From: Symbiodinium natans
Lineage: Eukaryota; Sar; Dinophyceae; Suessiales; Symbiodiniaceae
NCBI GenBank assembly: GCA_905221605.1
Contig: CAJNDS010002845.1
Span: 408,713-472,712, forward strand
DNA: 64,000 nucleotides
Direction: 5' to 3'
Shown: piece by piece, positions 21,838 to 31,959 of the stretch
Layout: each line of letters begins with the position of its first letter
Position numbering within the stretch: the first letter of the stretch is position 1
Position numbers and translations under genes: made by a program
The notes under the pieces: generated by a model
Database searches by the model: none
What the model was told of the DNA's origin: nothing
What the model saw: the letters and a program-made list of their open reading frames with translations, nothing else

Positions 21838-22677
21838 GTGGGCCCTAGCCTGTGGGCCCTAGCTCAAGGCACTATCCATCAACATCCCGATGTTCCGTCC
21901 AAGGAAGGACGCCAATATACGTGGGTTAAGGGCCTCAGGTTCGCACAGTGGTCAAGTCACGTCGAGTCCAGGTTGCATTTCTTGCAAGCCGACAAGCCGA
22001 ACAAACACACGGTGTTTGTGGATGAGGACAGGGGGTTGGCTCAAGCTCGGAAGTGTGCCTTTGTGATGCCCCGTTGGTTTCCAGAAGTTATCTTCCATCC
22101 GGACAGGAAGATATGCCGCCTCATGTTGACAGCACACTCTCCGGAGGCTGCTTGGGCGCGCGCAGCAGTTCGCGAATGTTCGGGAGCATGTCAGGGGAGG
22201 GCCAGACTTCGTGTATTTATTGGAGGCAGCTCGAGCTCAAAGCGCTCCAAAAACCTCAAGGCTTTGCCGGTAGCATTCTTGGAACATAAGCTTTTTCATG
22301 GAACACTGCAAGCCTGTGAGGACTTCAATGTGGCTGAGTACTTTGACACGCACCCCATGCTCCTGACACGCAAGGCCTCCTCCCAGCAAAGCGCGGTCCA
22401 ATCAGTGTACAAGTGCTGAAGGCTTTGAGGAGCCCCACAGTGCAAGGTGCTTGATGATACAGGCAGTTCAGACCCTCCCAACATACAGTACCCACTTGAC
22501 AATGCTCGAGCTTGAGAGCCCTTACAGCTCATGGAGCTCATAATGAATGCTTACGGCCTTTCTCGCGAGATGCAGGCCAATCGTTTGCGCCTGAAACAGC
22601 TGGAGACAAGTCGCCTCGCCGAGCCTGAGCCCATGGCAGCCAGGTCCTCAGAGTCTGGCATATCTCGTTTTGTCTAA
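21838..22677 (+). CDS. Hypothetical protein, C-terminal exons
   Basis: A long open frame (21838-22419) includes EDFNVAEYFDTHPMLLTRK near its end. It is followed by an exon-like patch around 22438-22505 with KVLDDTGSSDPPNIQYPLDN. The last exon, after TTACAG at about 22525, encodes LMELIMNAYGLSREMQANRL, then a charged helix, and ends at the TAA at 22675-22677. The end of the gene is well supported by composition; the 5' part is not. The C-terminal segment looks like a short coiled coil. No family recognised. Confidence 0.4.
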
Positions 22678-23026
22678 TCTGAGAAGGCCAGTCGCACTTA
22701 CCGCATCATCAGCAATTGTCACCTTGCATATTCTTAGAATGCTTTGCTTGAATCATTGAAGTATGCTCGGGCTTTTCAGCAGACGAACAGACCCAACAGC
22801 ATAAGGAACCACTTGCGAATCGCCTGGCTCAAGTGACGTGAAGCCTGCGTGCTACTTTTGCCGAGCAGGGGAAGAGTGGACGAGGCAGATTGCAATCCAC
22901 GGCTGCCTAGTTACATGTGTTGGTGGTTGGACATGGACTACCGGTTCAACTTGCTTGCCACTGCGGGCATGCTGGTTCACGAATGTCTAGATTCCCGTTC
23001 AGTTCCGATGTTCTGTTGAAGCCGCC

Positions 23027-24702
23027 ATGACAGCAACTGCGCCCGCTTCCGGCACTATGGAGGATGCAGCTCCAGTTGAAACTGCTACTCACACCCTGCC
23101 ACCGAGTGCCAGTGTTATCCAAGCTTTTTGTGGTCTAGCAACTCTGCAATCAGTGCGGTACATGGGCGAATCACATTGTCCAATCGAGTCGATTGAAACG
23201 TTCACGCTGCCAGGAGCTGCAAGGTCTCACCTGGCATGCTTCCCAGTTGCAGGGCCCGATTATTTTTTCGTCTTGAATATTACTATTATCATTATTATTC
23301 TGATGAAGGTTGCACTGGCTTCCGGCATTTGCCTCTAACTCCTCAGGCATCTGCCTCGCTCACTCCTCATTGCCCCCGTGCAGATCCCAACAGCAGTTTT
23401 GTTGATTTCGATCATTTCAATAAGGCTTGCAGAGAACATCGAAAGACGGTGGTTGAGAGACGCTGCACATGTGCATGGCTTCGAGCATCGGTGTTCTGTG
23501 CTTCCACCAACTAAAATCAAACTGGCTCAAGCGTAGCAAGCGCTGAAACTGCACCGAAATCTTAGCGTGCAGCTCTCAGCGCCCTCATCTTTGCTGCAGT
23601 TGTGGCAAGGCATGGCTTTGATCTCCAGGTGCAGATGGACTTGCATGTTGCATCCGACTGACGAGCAAAGCCTCGCCGAAGACTCAGCACACAGAACGGG
23701 TTTCTGAATCGTAACACATTCCTAACACGCATGCGGACATGAGACCGGAGCTGTTGAACCAGCAGAATGCCGCGAGGCGCAGGCAGAGACCCGAATTCAG
23801 GTGGATGGGCTCCAGGTGCGCGATGTACCTGGATGTTACATTGCCGTCACTGTTAATCTGACAGGCAAGGCACGACAAGAGCTTCAGATAGTGATAAAGA
23901 AAGAGTTAGCCTGACACATGCGCAGCTGCATGAGACCAGAGCTCCACCCAAACACATCACCCCGAGAAGCGCATTGGATGAATGGAGGTTGACTGGAGTA
24001 AGAGCAACGCATAGTGCATACAGTCCAGATGGCCTACACTTTACGCGCGGTGCGATCCCAAAACTGTCCAATGGTCTAAAAAATGTTGCTTTCTTCTGCG
24101 AGTTGCTGGTTCGGGCATAACGCAGAGTTCTGCAGGCAAGCGAGCCATGATTCAAGCGTTTCGGGTTGAAAGGGCAGCCGGGTGTCCTTCTCGAACCGCC
24201 GGCAGACAGTATTGCCATGTCCCGTCCGTGGTTCGTTTGGGCGTGGCCCCTTGGAGGACCTGGTCTCCTGGTTTTATGGTCTCCTTGTCGTCGAAGTCGT
24301 TGTGGCTGCTGTTGTTGTCGAAGAGGACCCTTCCGTGTCTCCTGAAACTCCGCAAGGGCGGACCCAAAAAAGTGAACGCGCTCCTTCCTTCCAGGGATGT
24401 GACGATGAGTATGGGAGTTGCAAGATGCTGTGCTTTGGTGTGACTTTCATAGTGCAGAAGACCAGACGAGAATGCAGGTGATCGAAAATTGAGAAGCTTA
24501 GCAACGAATGTTATTGACTTTACAACCACAAGCCTGTCTGTATGAGATTTGTTACATGCTGCATATGAAGCTTGTGGACTATTTCTTGCAGGTGTTGGCA
24601 TGCTTCAGCTACAATGAACGGGCTCTCCTGCAAAAGTTCATGCAAGAGCGCAATTCGGAGGACTTTCGCAGCTTGAAGAAAGCTTCCTTGACTGTTTAGA
24701 TG
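23027..24702 (+). CDS. Hypothetical multi-exon gene
   Basis: An ATG at 23027 in a GCCGCC context opens an acidic start, MTATAPASGTMEDAAPVET. Later patches include YYYYHYYSDEG near 23260-23310 and SSFVDFDHFNKACREHRK near 23390-23450. A last exon after CTTGCAG, from about 24595, contains FSYNERALLQKFMQERNSED and ends with TAG at 24700-24702. Spacing and composition fit one gene of about 1.7 kb, but the junctions are not worked out and it could be two genes. No domain recognised. Confidence 0.35.
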
Positions 24703-25134
24703 CCCGCTCTTCCCATGTGCCTGGCATGTGTATATTCTCAATGAGGATGTGGTGATATACGACCGGTATAATCGAGCCGTCCCGATCACGCAAGACTATG
24801 TTCCAGACGCTGACGATTTCCCTTTGAAGGCTTGCATTAAGGCCAGGGCCACGAGCTGCGCTGCACAGTGACAAGCCGACAAGTGAATCAGTTACCAGAA
24901 GGCAAGCGCTAGTCAAAGCGTCGGAGCGCCGAGGGCTCGGAGGGCCAAAAACAACTTCACGAAGTCACGGGGGATTTTAAGGCATCGTAAGGCTGCCAGT
25001 TGTTCCCACCCCTGGAGCACTTTGCCAAGGGTGGAGACGGCAGAAGAATACCGATCCAGGACCCCGCCTTGTTGCAAGAAGTAGAGTTCTTGCTACGTTC
25101 TGTCGGGGGAATCAGGGCCTCACAGTAGGTACGG

Positions 25135-25183
25135 GGCGGGGGGGGCGGCGGGGGGGGCGGGGGGGCGGGGGGGCGGGGGCGAA
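25135..25183. repeat. G-rich tract, quadruplex candidate
   Basis: Repeated runs of five to eight G separated by single C or GC over about 48 bases. Many runs of four or more G in a row could form a G-quadruplex. Confidence 0.75.
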
Positions 25184-25440
25184 GGCACATTCTTAGCAGG
25201 AGTTGCCCGGAACGCACCATGGCACTTCAACCATCTTCAACCTCAGACTAGTTTCTAGATGAATTTCCAGCGCCATGTTTAAGTTGAGAGGCATGGGCGT
25301 CAGGAAAGTGCAATCTACTGGCAGGAATGCCGATGTTGAGGACCCTCCATTGGCCTCGAATAGGAACGTGCATAACTCAGTAAAGTCAGATCGACTAATG
25401 ATGCGCCGGCCCAGCTGAGAACTTCGCAGATGTATGTTTT

Positions 25441-25551
25441 TCAGTTGTGAAATGCAGACCAAGGCGCTGGCGGACATGGCTGAGCCATCATGGCGCGTCC
25501 CTTTCGTTCAATTCTGCATGAAGCTTGGATCCAGCAATGCCGAACACAGAT
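25441..25551 (+). CDS. Hypothetical exon
   Basis: After TTTTTCAG the frame reads CEMQTKALADMAEPSWRVPF and continues to a TAA at 25549-25551. Composition is that of an ordinary soluble protein. A second weaker patch near 25560-25660 contains DAACLFEVDLLSKSQQG. No family recognised. Confidence 0.35.
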
Positions 25552-26310
25552 AACACCGTTCATGGTTTGTGTTGATGCCGCTTGCCTTTTTGAGGTAGAT
25601 CTACTGTCGAAAAGCCAGCAAGGCTTTGGCTCTCTGCATGGTTTGCCATGTCGACAGCTGGCTGCGTGTCTCTCTTGGTGAATGCAGGCTTCAAATCGCA
25701 TTCACGCTCGCCGTCACGGCGGTCATCAGCTGCTCCGCAAGAGCCTTCGGAGAATTGTTTCATGAATCAGCTTCTCAAAGCGAGCACTTGAGCATCATTG
25801 CCTCTGCGAGGTCTTCCTCTCTTGTGCAACAATGTTTCTGCCGTGCCTTCCTCGGCAGTTTGGGACAGCTGGCAAAGTCATTGGCCTCGCAACAGCCATT
25901 TCTGGATCTGTCCACTGAAGGCTGGAATACTTCACACAGCCATCGCCTGAAAAGAAACAAGCGATTTGTTGTTGTTTTGAATCCATCACCATGACGGACG
26001 GTTGAGGTCCATCCGTTCTCACGCTTTGACTTCGTGCAGCAGTGCAGATCTTAAGCAGGATAGCCATATGCCATACTGCAACAAAGAGTTCATTCTGCTG
26101 ACTGTTTAGTAAGACTCGTAACCCGCGTGCTCGTTCCATTGGTCAGGGCATAGTCACAAAGACAAGAGCTGTGGTGACAAAGCAAGGATAGCAGCACTGC
26201 ACAACATTGTCAAAGCCTGCACAGCTACAGGTGCAAGGCGACTCCAGACGCATCTCCTTGATGAGCGCGCGCCTCAATACCCAAAGGCTCCTGATGATTG
26301 AGAAACAAGA

Positions 26311-26332
26311 CCCCCCCCCCCCCCCCCCCCCC
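26311..26332. repeat. C22 homopolymer
   Basis: Twenty-two consecutive C bases, followed by a pyrimidine-rich stretch. Confidence 0.97.
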
Positions 26333-26726
26333 GCCTCCAAACCCTCGCAAAAAGCTCGTCCCTCCACCCTTTCACCAACCCTGAACCCGGGATTCCAAAT
26401 CTGTACCACAAAGATTCCGGGCGACCGTAGTTTCTGAGCCAGGCTCGTGCTTCAATCAACGTTAATTCGACATGGAGAACCACCAATTTCTTAAAAGTAT
26501 GAATGTTGCGAGTGGATATTGGAACGCTCCAGCGTCCAAGGTAGTACAGCAGAAGCTGTTTTTACATGTAAATTTGGTCTTTTGAATGGAAAGTTGTTGC
26601 GAACATTCCAGCGGCAGTTCAAAGACTCATGGCGAAGCTTTAGTGGAAGATATGACCGTGCAGTTTTCAGCAAACGCAGGGCACGTTGCCGCGAGCAGAG
26701 TTTCTGACAGTCAACTTGCCACACAG

Positions 26727-27325
26727 ATGTCGGCCTAGGATTGCGCTGGGAGATGTGTCGGAGGCTGTCGGTGCTTGCTTTAGAAATTCGGCTTGCACCA
26801 GCAATGGTGAGCAGCAGTTTTTCTGGTTGATGCTTGGGTCTGGAGATATTGTCTTGCCACTTGGTGATCGAGCTGATTCGAGGGTATGGAAGGGCCGATG
26901 GGCAATAAGAAAACAGCTGGCCATGGCACCCTGCTTGAATCGAGACCGATACAGGCACAAGTCAATGTACATGGTCCCGTTGGCCAAACAACTCCAAGTT
27001 TCTCTGCTCGCAGTCTGGGCTTCTCTTGACCATGCTCTGGCAGGAAGAATAAGCTGCATTAGTACTGTTGAATATTATCAATGGCAGTATGCAATAGTAC
27101 GAACCATAAACCATTGATCCTCATTGGTGTGGGGGCTAGCATCCGATTGTCCAGCCGGGCTCAGAAGCCCATCCCCCTCACGAAAGGTGCTACATGCTTC
27201 TGAGAAATATGGCAGCTTCCACAATTGCTCAGCCTGGTTCGTTTTCGTGGAGACATGTGTCGCAGGTGGCATCGGCAACCCTCCTTGATTCGGTCTACGA
27301 GAAGATCAAGGACACCACGCATTGA
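26727..27325 (+). CDS. Hypothetical exons
   Basis: Exon-like patch 26727-26806 lies between a CACAG acceptor and a strong donor, ATG|GTGAGC, and reads GLRWEMCRRLSVLALEIRLA. A second patch, about 27187-27325, reads MAASTIAQPGSFSWRHVSQV then DSVYEKIKDTTH and ends at TGA. The intervening 380 bases hold a competing open frame. No domain recognised; one gene or two is unclear. Confidence 0.35.
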
Positions 27326-27493
27326 GGGGATCGCCTTGTGTTCCATCAGCGCACAGCACCATTTTGTACTTCTGCGCACGGCAGGTTCTGCAGCCCTTGT
27401 GCAGGGGTAACCTGGGTCCAAAGGGCTTTTTTTGCAAGGATTTGTTCTGACAAAAGGCCCCTGAGCACGTTAGTCTCTCGATTGTTTTTGCAG

Positions 27494-27778
27494 GGCAACA
27501 TCATCATTCCGGCAGACCAAGCGGTCGAGTCGGCACTCCTGTGCTGGATTGCAAGACGCCTGCACTTTCCAGCGGAGTGTGCATCCTGTCACGAAGAACT
27601 TCCTCGCTGTTGTAAAGAGGCAACACAGCTCAACACAGGTCATGTCGGCGTCCTCAACGCAAGTTCATACCAGCACCGCAGCGATGCGTTATCGGCTGAT
27701 ACATTGATTTCAGCTACTGTAACTGTGGTCTTGGTAGCTTGCGGTGAATGCAGCAAAGGTAGCAATAGCCCATCATGA
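27494..27778 (+). CDS. Hypothetical exon
   Basis: Right after TTTTTGCAG the frame reads GNIIIPADQAVESALLCWIA, then has a Cys cluster (CASCHEELPRCC) and stays open to 27776. A second frame is open over the same bases. The Cys spacing could bind a metal but does not match a named finger. Confidence 0.25.
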   Translation, partial: GNIIIPADQAVESALLCWIARRLHFPAECASCHEELPRCCKEATQLNTGHVGVLNASSYQHRSDALSADTLISATVTVVLVACGECSKGSNSPS

Positions 27779-28255
27779 CCATTGCCAGGTGCTGGGGCAC
27801 ATGATCATGCGAAGGAAGTTCCACTCCGATTCGAGTTTCAACAGTGCCTTGGTGACAAGAGGGCAACTTTTCAAAAAGCTCAAGCTTCGAAACGCTGCAT
27901 CAATTGCATCTCCAGTGCCCTTCTGAACCCTGGATTTCAGCCAAGGTGCGGAGGGGCGTCGAGAGGCATCGCATAATTCTGAGGTTTAGGGTTCCTAGGA
28001 ACCGCTGTGTTTCGACCTTACGACTCGCCAGGTGAGCATCAGGGCCTGGATCGAGATGTCATCCCAGTGCGGCGGAGGTGTAGTGTAGCGTAGCACTTCT
28101 CTGCCTCTCTGCCTCTCTGCCTCTCTGCCTCTGAGCAGCTGCACTTGGTTTGCATGTGGGAAAGCACTCAGTCACAAGCCGTAAGGGCCAGTCCGGCCAT
28201 CCCTGTACTGTGCAAGGGCAATCATGTGCCCTGAGTGGCGTCTATGCGGCTTCAG

Positions 28256-29098
28256 ACAGCGGGGCGCCGCACTGTCACGTTTGACTGCGCGAAGTGTGAG
28301 GACAGTCGCATGCCGAATCGGAAAGTTCTCGCTCCGGTTCCATACCAGCCAGAGTTGCTTCGAGCTGCTATACGGAACACGGAACACTATGTGGAGGTTC
28401 GCGGGATGTTCTGTTCAGTCGTCAGCGGATCCGTCGCCGAAGCCTTATTGGGTAGCATGCCCATGCGGCGCGTGCATTCGATCTGGACACAAGCCTAGCA
28501 CCCTACTGTAGCATCTAACAGCTAAAACTATTTCGTGCTTGATATTGGGAGCGAATGCTCGGTTGGTCTGCTCTGCCCAACTTGTAAGGCATATGAGTCC
28601 CTTCCCCGTGGCTTAAGCCGGTCGAGGCTGCCAAGTGGCCTGCTTTGGGACGCGCCCATTGGAGGCTTTTGGCATCTGCAACGCAAAGTTTGATCTCAAG
28701 TACATCCAGCACCCAGCCTGAGCATGTTTGAGTGCGCGGAGATGTCCTGTTACTGTGCTGAATCTCCACTGGCAGGCTCCCCGTTGACCAGCCGCAAGAT
28801 CGATTTTACCACAGGCCAGCACCCAGCAATTCGAAAGCCATGCACTTGCAGAATGGGGTGTCATTCTTCGTTTTTGTTCACGTTACCGCATATCGCATCA
28901 TCAGGTTTTCCCATTTTTCCGAGACATGTTCAGAAGTTCACCAAGGCCTCCGGGATGGTGCCACTGAGATCCAGGCCCTTCATCGGCTCTTTGTGTTGGC
29001 AGCCAGGCATTGTACACTTGAAGATGCAGAGCACCAACACGGTACCTCCAAGCCCAAGCCTCCGTCCTTTCCAAGTTCCACACAGTTCCACTGGGTTT
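28256..29098 (+). CDS. Hypothetical protein, two exons
   Basis: Exon 28256-28451 lies between TTCAG and GGTAGC. It encodes TAGRRTVTFDCAKCEDSR followed by KVLAPVPYQPELLRAAI, with a CxxC pair. A second exon, about 28845-29098, contains FVFVHVTAYRIIRFSHF and a helical segment GLRDGATEIQALHRLFVLA, then a Lys/Pro-rich tail. The second frame stops inside the TTTAGGG tract at 29097. Both exons have clear coding character; I do not recognise the family. A Cys-rich frame at 28724-28860 lies between them and may hold another exon. Confidence 0.45.
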
Positions 29099-29153
29099 AG
29101 GGTTTAGGGTTTACGGTTTAGGGTTTAGGGTATAGGGTATAGGGTTTAGGGTT
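29097..29153 (+). repeat. Interstitial TTTAGGG telomere-like tract
   Basis: About eight copies of TTTAGGG with variants (TTTACGG, TATAGGG), in the same orientation as the tract at 5.05 kb. It starts directly at the end of a coding patch. Confidence 0.9.
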
Positions 29154-29413
29154 AAAGCATTGTTTATACTCGTTTCTCTCTTCGAAGGGAAGCGTGAAGC
29201 TGCCGGAAGAAGCCTTTCACGCTCAGTCCAAGTACAAGCAGGAGCTTGTCGCCAGTTGAGCTCATGACTCATCCATATCATACATGTACAATATGTTACA
29301 TATATACAGCAGATACATATTCATTTACGTAGCATATGCTGGTGCTGGTAGCTGATGGTAGCCGCTCTCCAGATCCCTCGAGTGGAAGTTGATGGAGTTG
29401 ATGCAAGCTACAG

Positions 29414-29566
29414 GCTTTAGAACTTGCAGCTAAGTGTCGACTTCGCACTGCCAAGAAAAGATGCCTGCTGCGGAGGATGCTCAAGTCAAGAGAGCCTGGT
29501 GCGGAACTCGAGGATGTTACTTCATTGCAGCTGAAGTGCAGTCTAGCGTCTCTGAAAGGCAACTAA
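29414..29566 (+). CDS. Hypothetical exon, Lys/Arg-rich
   Basis: After a TACAG acceptor the frame reads ALELAAKCRLRTAKKRCLL, then RRMLKSREPGAELEDVTSLQ, and ends with TAA. It is a basic helix followed by an acidic segment, with no stop for 50 codons. Likely a C-terminal exon. Family not recognised. Confidence 0.4.
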   Translation, partial: ALELAAKCRLRTAKKRCLLRRMLKSREPGAELEDVTSLQLKCSLASLKGN

Positions 29567-30600
29567 AGATGATGCTGAGGGCTTCCAGCTCTGAGGCACA
29601 AACGCTATGGATAATCCCAAGGTTCATGGCTTGCGTGCCCACGTGCCGGCGAAGACACACAACCCGCTAACTCAATATGAGCTTTGTGACTTAGCTTACA
29701 TTCAATCACAAAGGCTGGCTCCCCAAAGTGTTTGCCATCTGTTTCTTCCTGGGTCCAAAGCCAGTCGACGGTATTCTCAATAGTTAATGGCTTGCACGGG
29801 GCGAGTAGGAGGGGAGGAGGGAGGGGAGGAGGGGACCCAGGGACAATACTAGAGAATCAATATAGAAAAGATGGATTTCTAATTTCATCGTACTTTCTTT
29901 GTCCCGGTCCGGGGACGACTTGTCGTCTAGCAACCTTCTTTTGACCCTGGTGGTTTCAACCCACCTCCCCCTCCACTTTTCCGCTTCCACAGAGGCCCCC
30001 CTCTAATCTCCCCTTTGTGGTCCCGCGCCCTGGTGTCAACATTGTCGGCATATGCGAATGTCACTCATTCTTAAAGTTCCACGCGCCAGCATTCGCGGTC
30101 TTCATCAGGGATGAGTCTTTGGCCCCTATAGCCCTCCTTTCTACGACTAGCTTTCGTCGCCCCGATCTCAAGTAATTAGGGCGTGTGCTGCAGGCAGCAT
30201 TTCCATGAAGCAACGCAACAGATGCATACGACACGACAGCTTTTTCGGTAAGGTCGAGAATCTCCACCAGCGAGGAAGATGGGGCCTCCATGTTCTGGAC
30301 GGCCCCTGTCGCGTGAGCCCAGCAGCCTCATCTTGTTGAAGTTTCCATCAAATACTGGGTTGCACCGTGTTTCGCCATTGCCTGTTGCTTACAGCTGAAA
30401 GTCTTGTTGAAGCTAGCTCATACTCGGTTAAGTTGTGCTTTGCATCTAGTCAGCATGTCTCGAGTCAGCATTGAGCATGCCACCGCTAGCTGATACGGGC
30501 ACAACCGTACTCGATGCACTTGGTAAAGTCGCAGTGTTTGCACTTCCATCCACACCGCCGGCAGTATTGACTCATGCGAGCGCTTGCAATGTCCGCTGCT
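29567..30600. other. No recognisable gene; purine-rich tract
   Basis: A GGAGG-type purine tract lies at about 29798-29842. Otherwise I see no supported coding patch. Confidence 0.35.
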
Positions 30601-30624
30601 GGCCTGTGATAGTGGGCATCGGTC

Positions 30625-31655
30625 ATGCATCCAGCTTACCACCACGCTGCCACTGTGCAATATGCACACCCGCAGCAGCAGCAGCAACAACAACAACAAC
30701 AACAACAACAGCAGCAGCAGACAATGCACCCGGCTGTAGCAGGCTTAGCTGCAGGCCAGCCTGTGCGGCAGAGCCTGAGCTTCGCAGCAGCGCCAGCTGG
30801 GCAACCACAGTTCGCCTTCTATGCAAACCCACCCCCCGGTACACCAGCCATGCCGCCCCTTGCTGGGTTTCAGGTCGGGTTGCCAGGAACGCAAGTGGCC
30901 CAGATGGGCGTGGCACCGTCCGGCATGCCGCTTCCCCCATCTGTGAGCTACAGCCCAGCCTATAGCCCATACCCACAAGGAGCGATGCCTCCGACCCCTC
31001 CGACCCACAGCATCATCCAAGGACAAGGCCCAAGCCACCACGAAGGCGCAAGGTCGGAGAGCAGCTACGAGTCGAGCTCCGAGGAGGAGCAGAAACAGGC
31101 CGAACCTGAAGGCGCCGCCGGAAGCTTGCACAGATGCTTGCAGCCCTTGAACGGAGCATTGAAAGCTAGGGTGCACGCTCTCGCGCTCTCTCTCTCTCTC
31201 TCTCTTTCTCTCTCTTTCTTTTCTGCAGGAGCAGCGCCTGCGTCGAACGCGGAAGCTGCCCCAGAGCTCCGCGCAGCGCCAGTGGCCTCGGTACCCTCGT
31301 CCATGTCGTTACCTGCAGCCTCTGTGCCATCCTCCATGCCCTCGTCCATGGCGGCCTCTCAGCAAAAGCCGCTCTCTGAGGCCACGGGGAATTCACAAAG
31401 GGGAGTTCACGCTGAATCAGCTTCACGACGGGATATGGTGAGAGTGCGCGATTGTAGGACTCCGTGAACAATGTCAACTACCAGACGCTATATGCGGGCT
31501 CTCCGGGTGCAGAGGACGTGCGGACGATGACCTTCGCCGCAAATCGACAGCACTTGCGACTTGACAGGATGTGAACTTGCAGACACGGCTGTCCAACTCG
31601 AAGGAGGCTCCCCGGGCTCCTTCGCAGTAAACGCAATGCACATATGACCTGTTGC
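30625..31655 (+). CDS. Gln-rich, Pro/Ser-rich protein (possibly N-terminus of the downstream kinase)
   Basis: The first ATG after an in-frame TAG (30625) opens a frame with a run of about 16 Gln encoded by CAG/CAA, then Pro/Gly/Tyr-rich sequence (YSPAYSPYPQ) and an acidic-Ser segment (ESSYESSSEEEQ). Around 31120-31230 a CT-repeat polypyrimidine tract ending TTTTCTGCAG looks like an intron 3' end; the frame is open across it only by length. Further exon-like patches follow at about 31472-31571 (NYQTLYAGSPGAEDVRTM) and 31584-31653 (TAVQLEGGSPGSFAV). Mostly disordered. It may be a separate RNA- or scaffold-type protein or the 5' part of the kinase gene that starts within 500 bases. Function unknown. 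Confidence 0.5.
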
Positions 31656-31959
31656 TACAGCTGTACAGCTTCAAGATCGAAGCTAATAAGGGCTAGCAAA
31701 AGTGCCACAGAGTGCAGAATGTACCCCAGGAGGGGAGCCGGGTCCATTTTTTTCGAGACGCTTCCTTCAAGTATTTCAGGGTGTGTAAAAGTGGCGGCTG
31801 GAAGGGAGAGTTTTCATATTGGGTGTGCCGGGGTAAGTTGGGAGCGCTCAGGGATGAAGAACGAAACAAAAATGTCGAAGCTGCCAGGCGCTGAAGCTGC
31901 CTCTGGGAGCTAAGCCGGCAGAGCAACACCTGGACTTGGCCTTAGCAGTCACCTGTCCA

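Noticed and set aside
22028-22060. TTGGCTCAAG, resembling the 3' end of the dinoflagellate spliced leader
   Set aside because: Only ten bases match, with no preceding CCGTAGCCATT part; this is expected by chance and falls inside an open frame.
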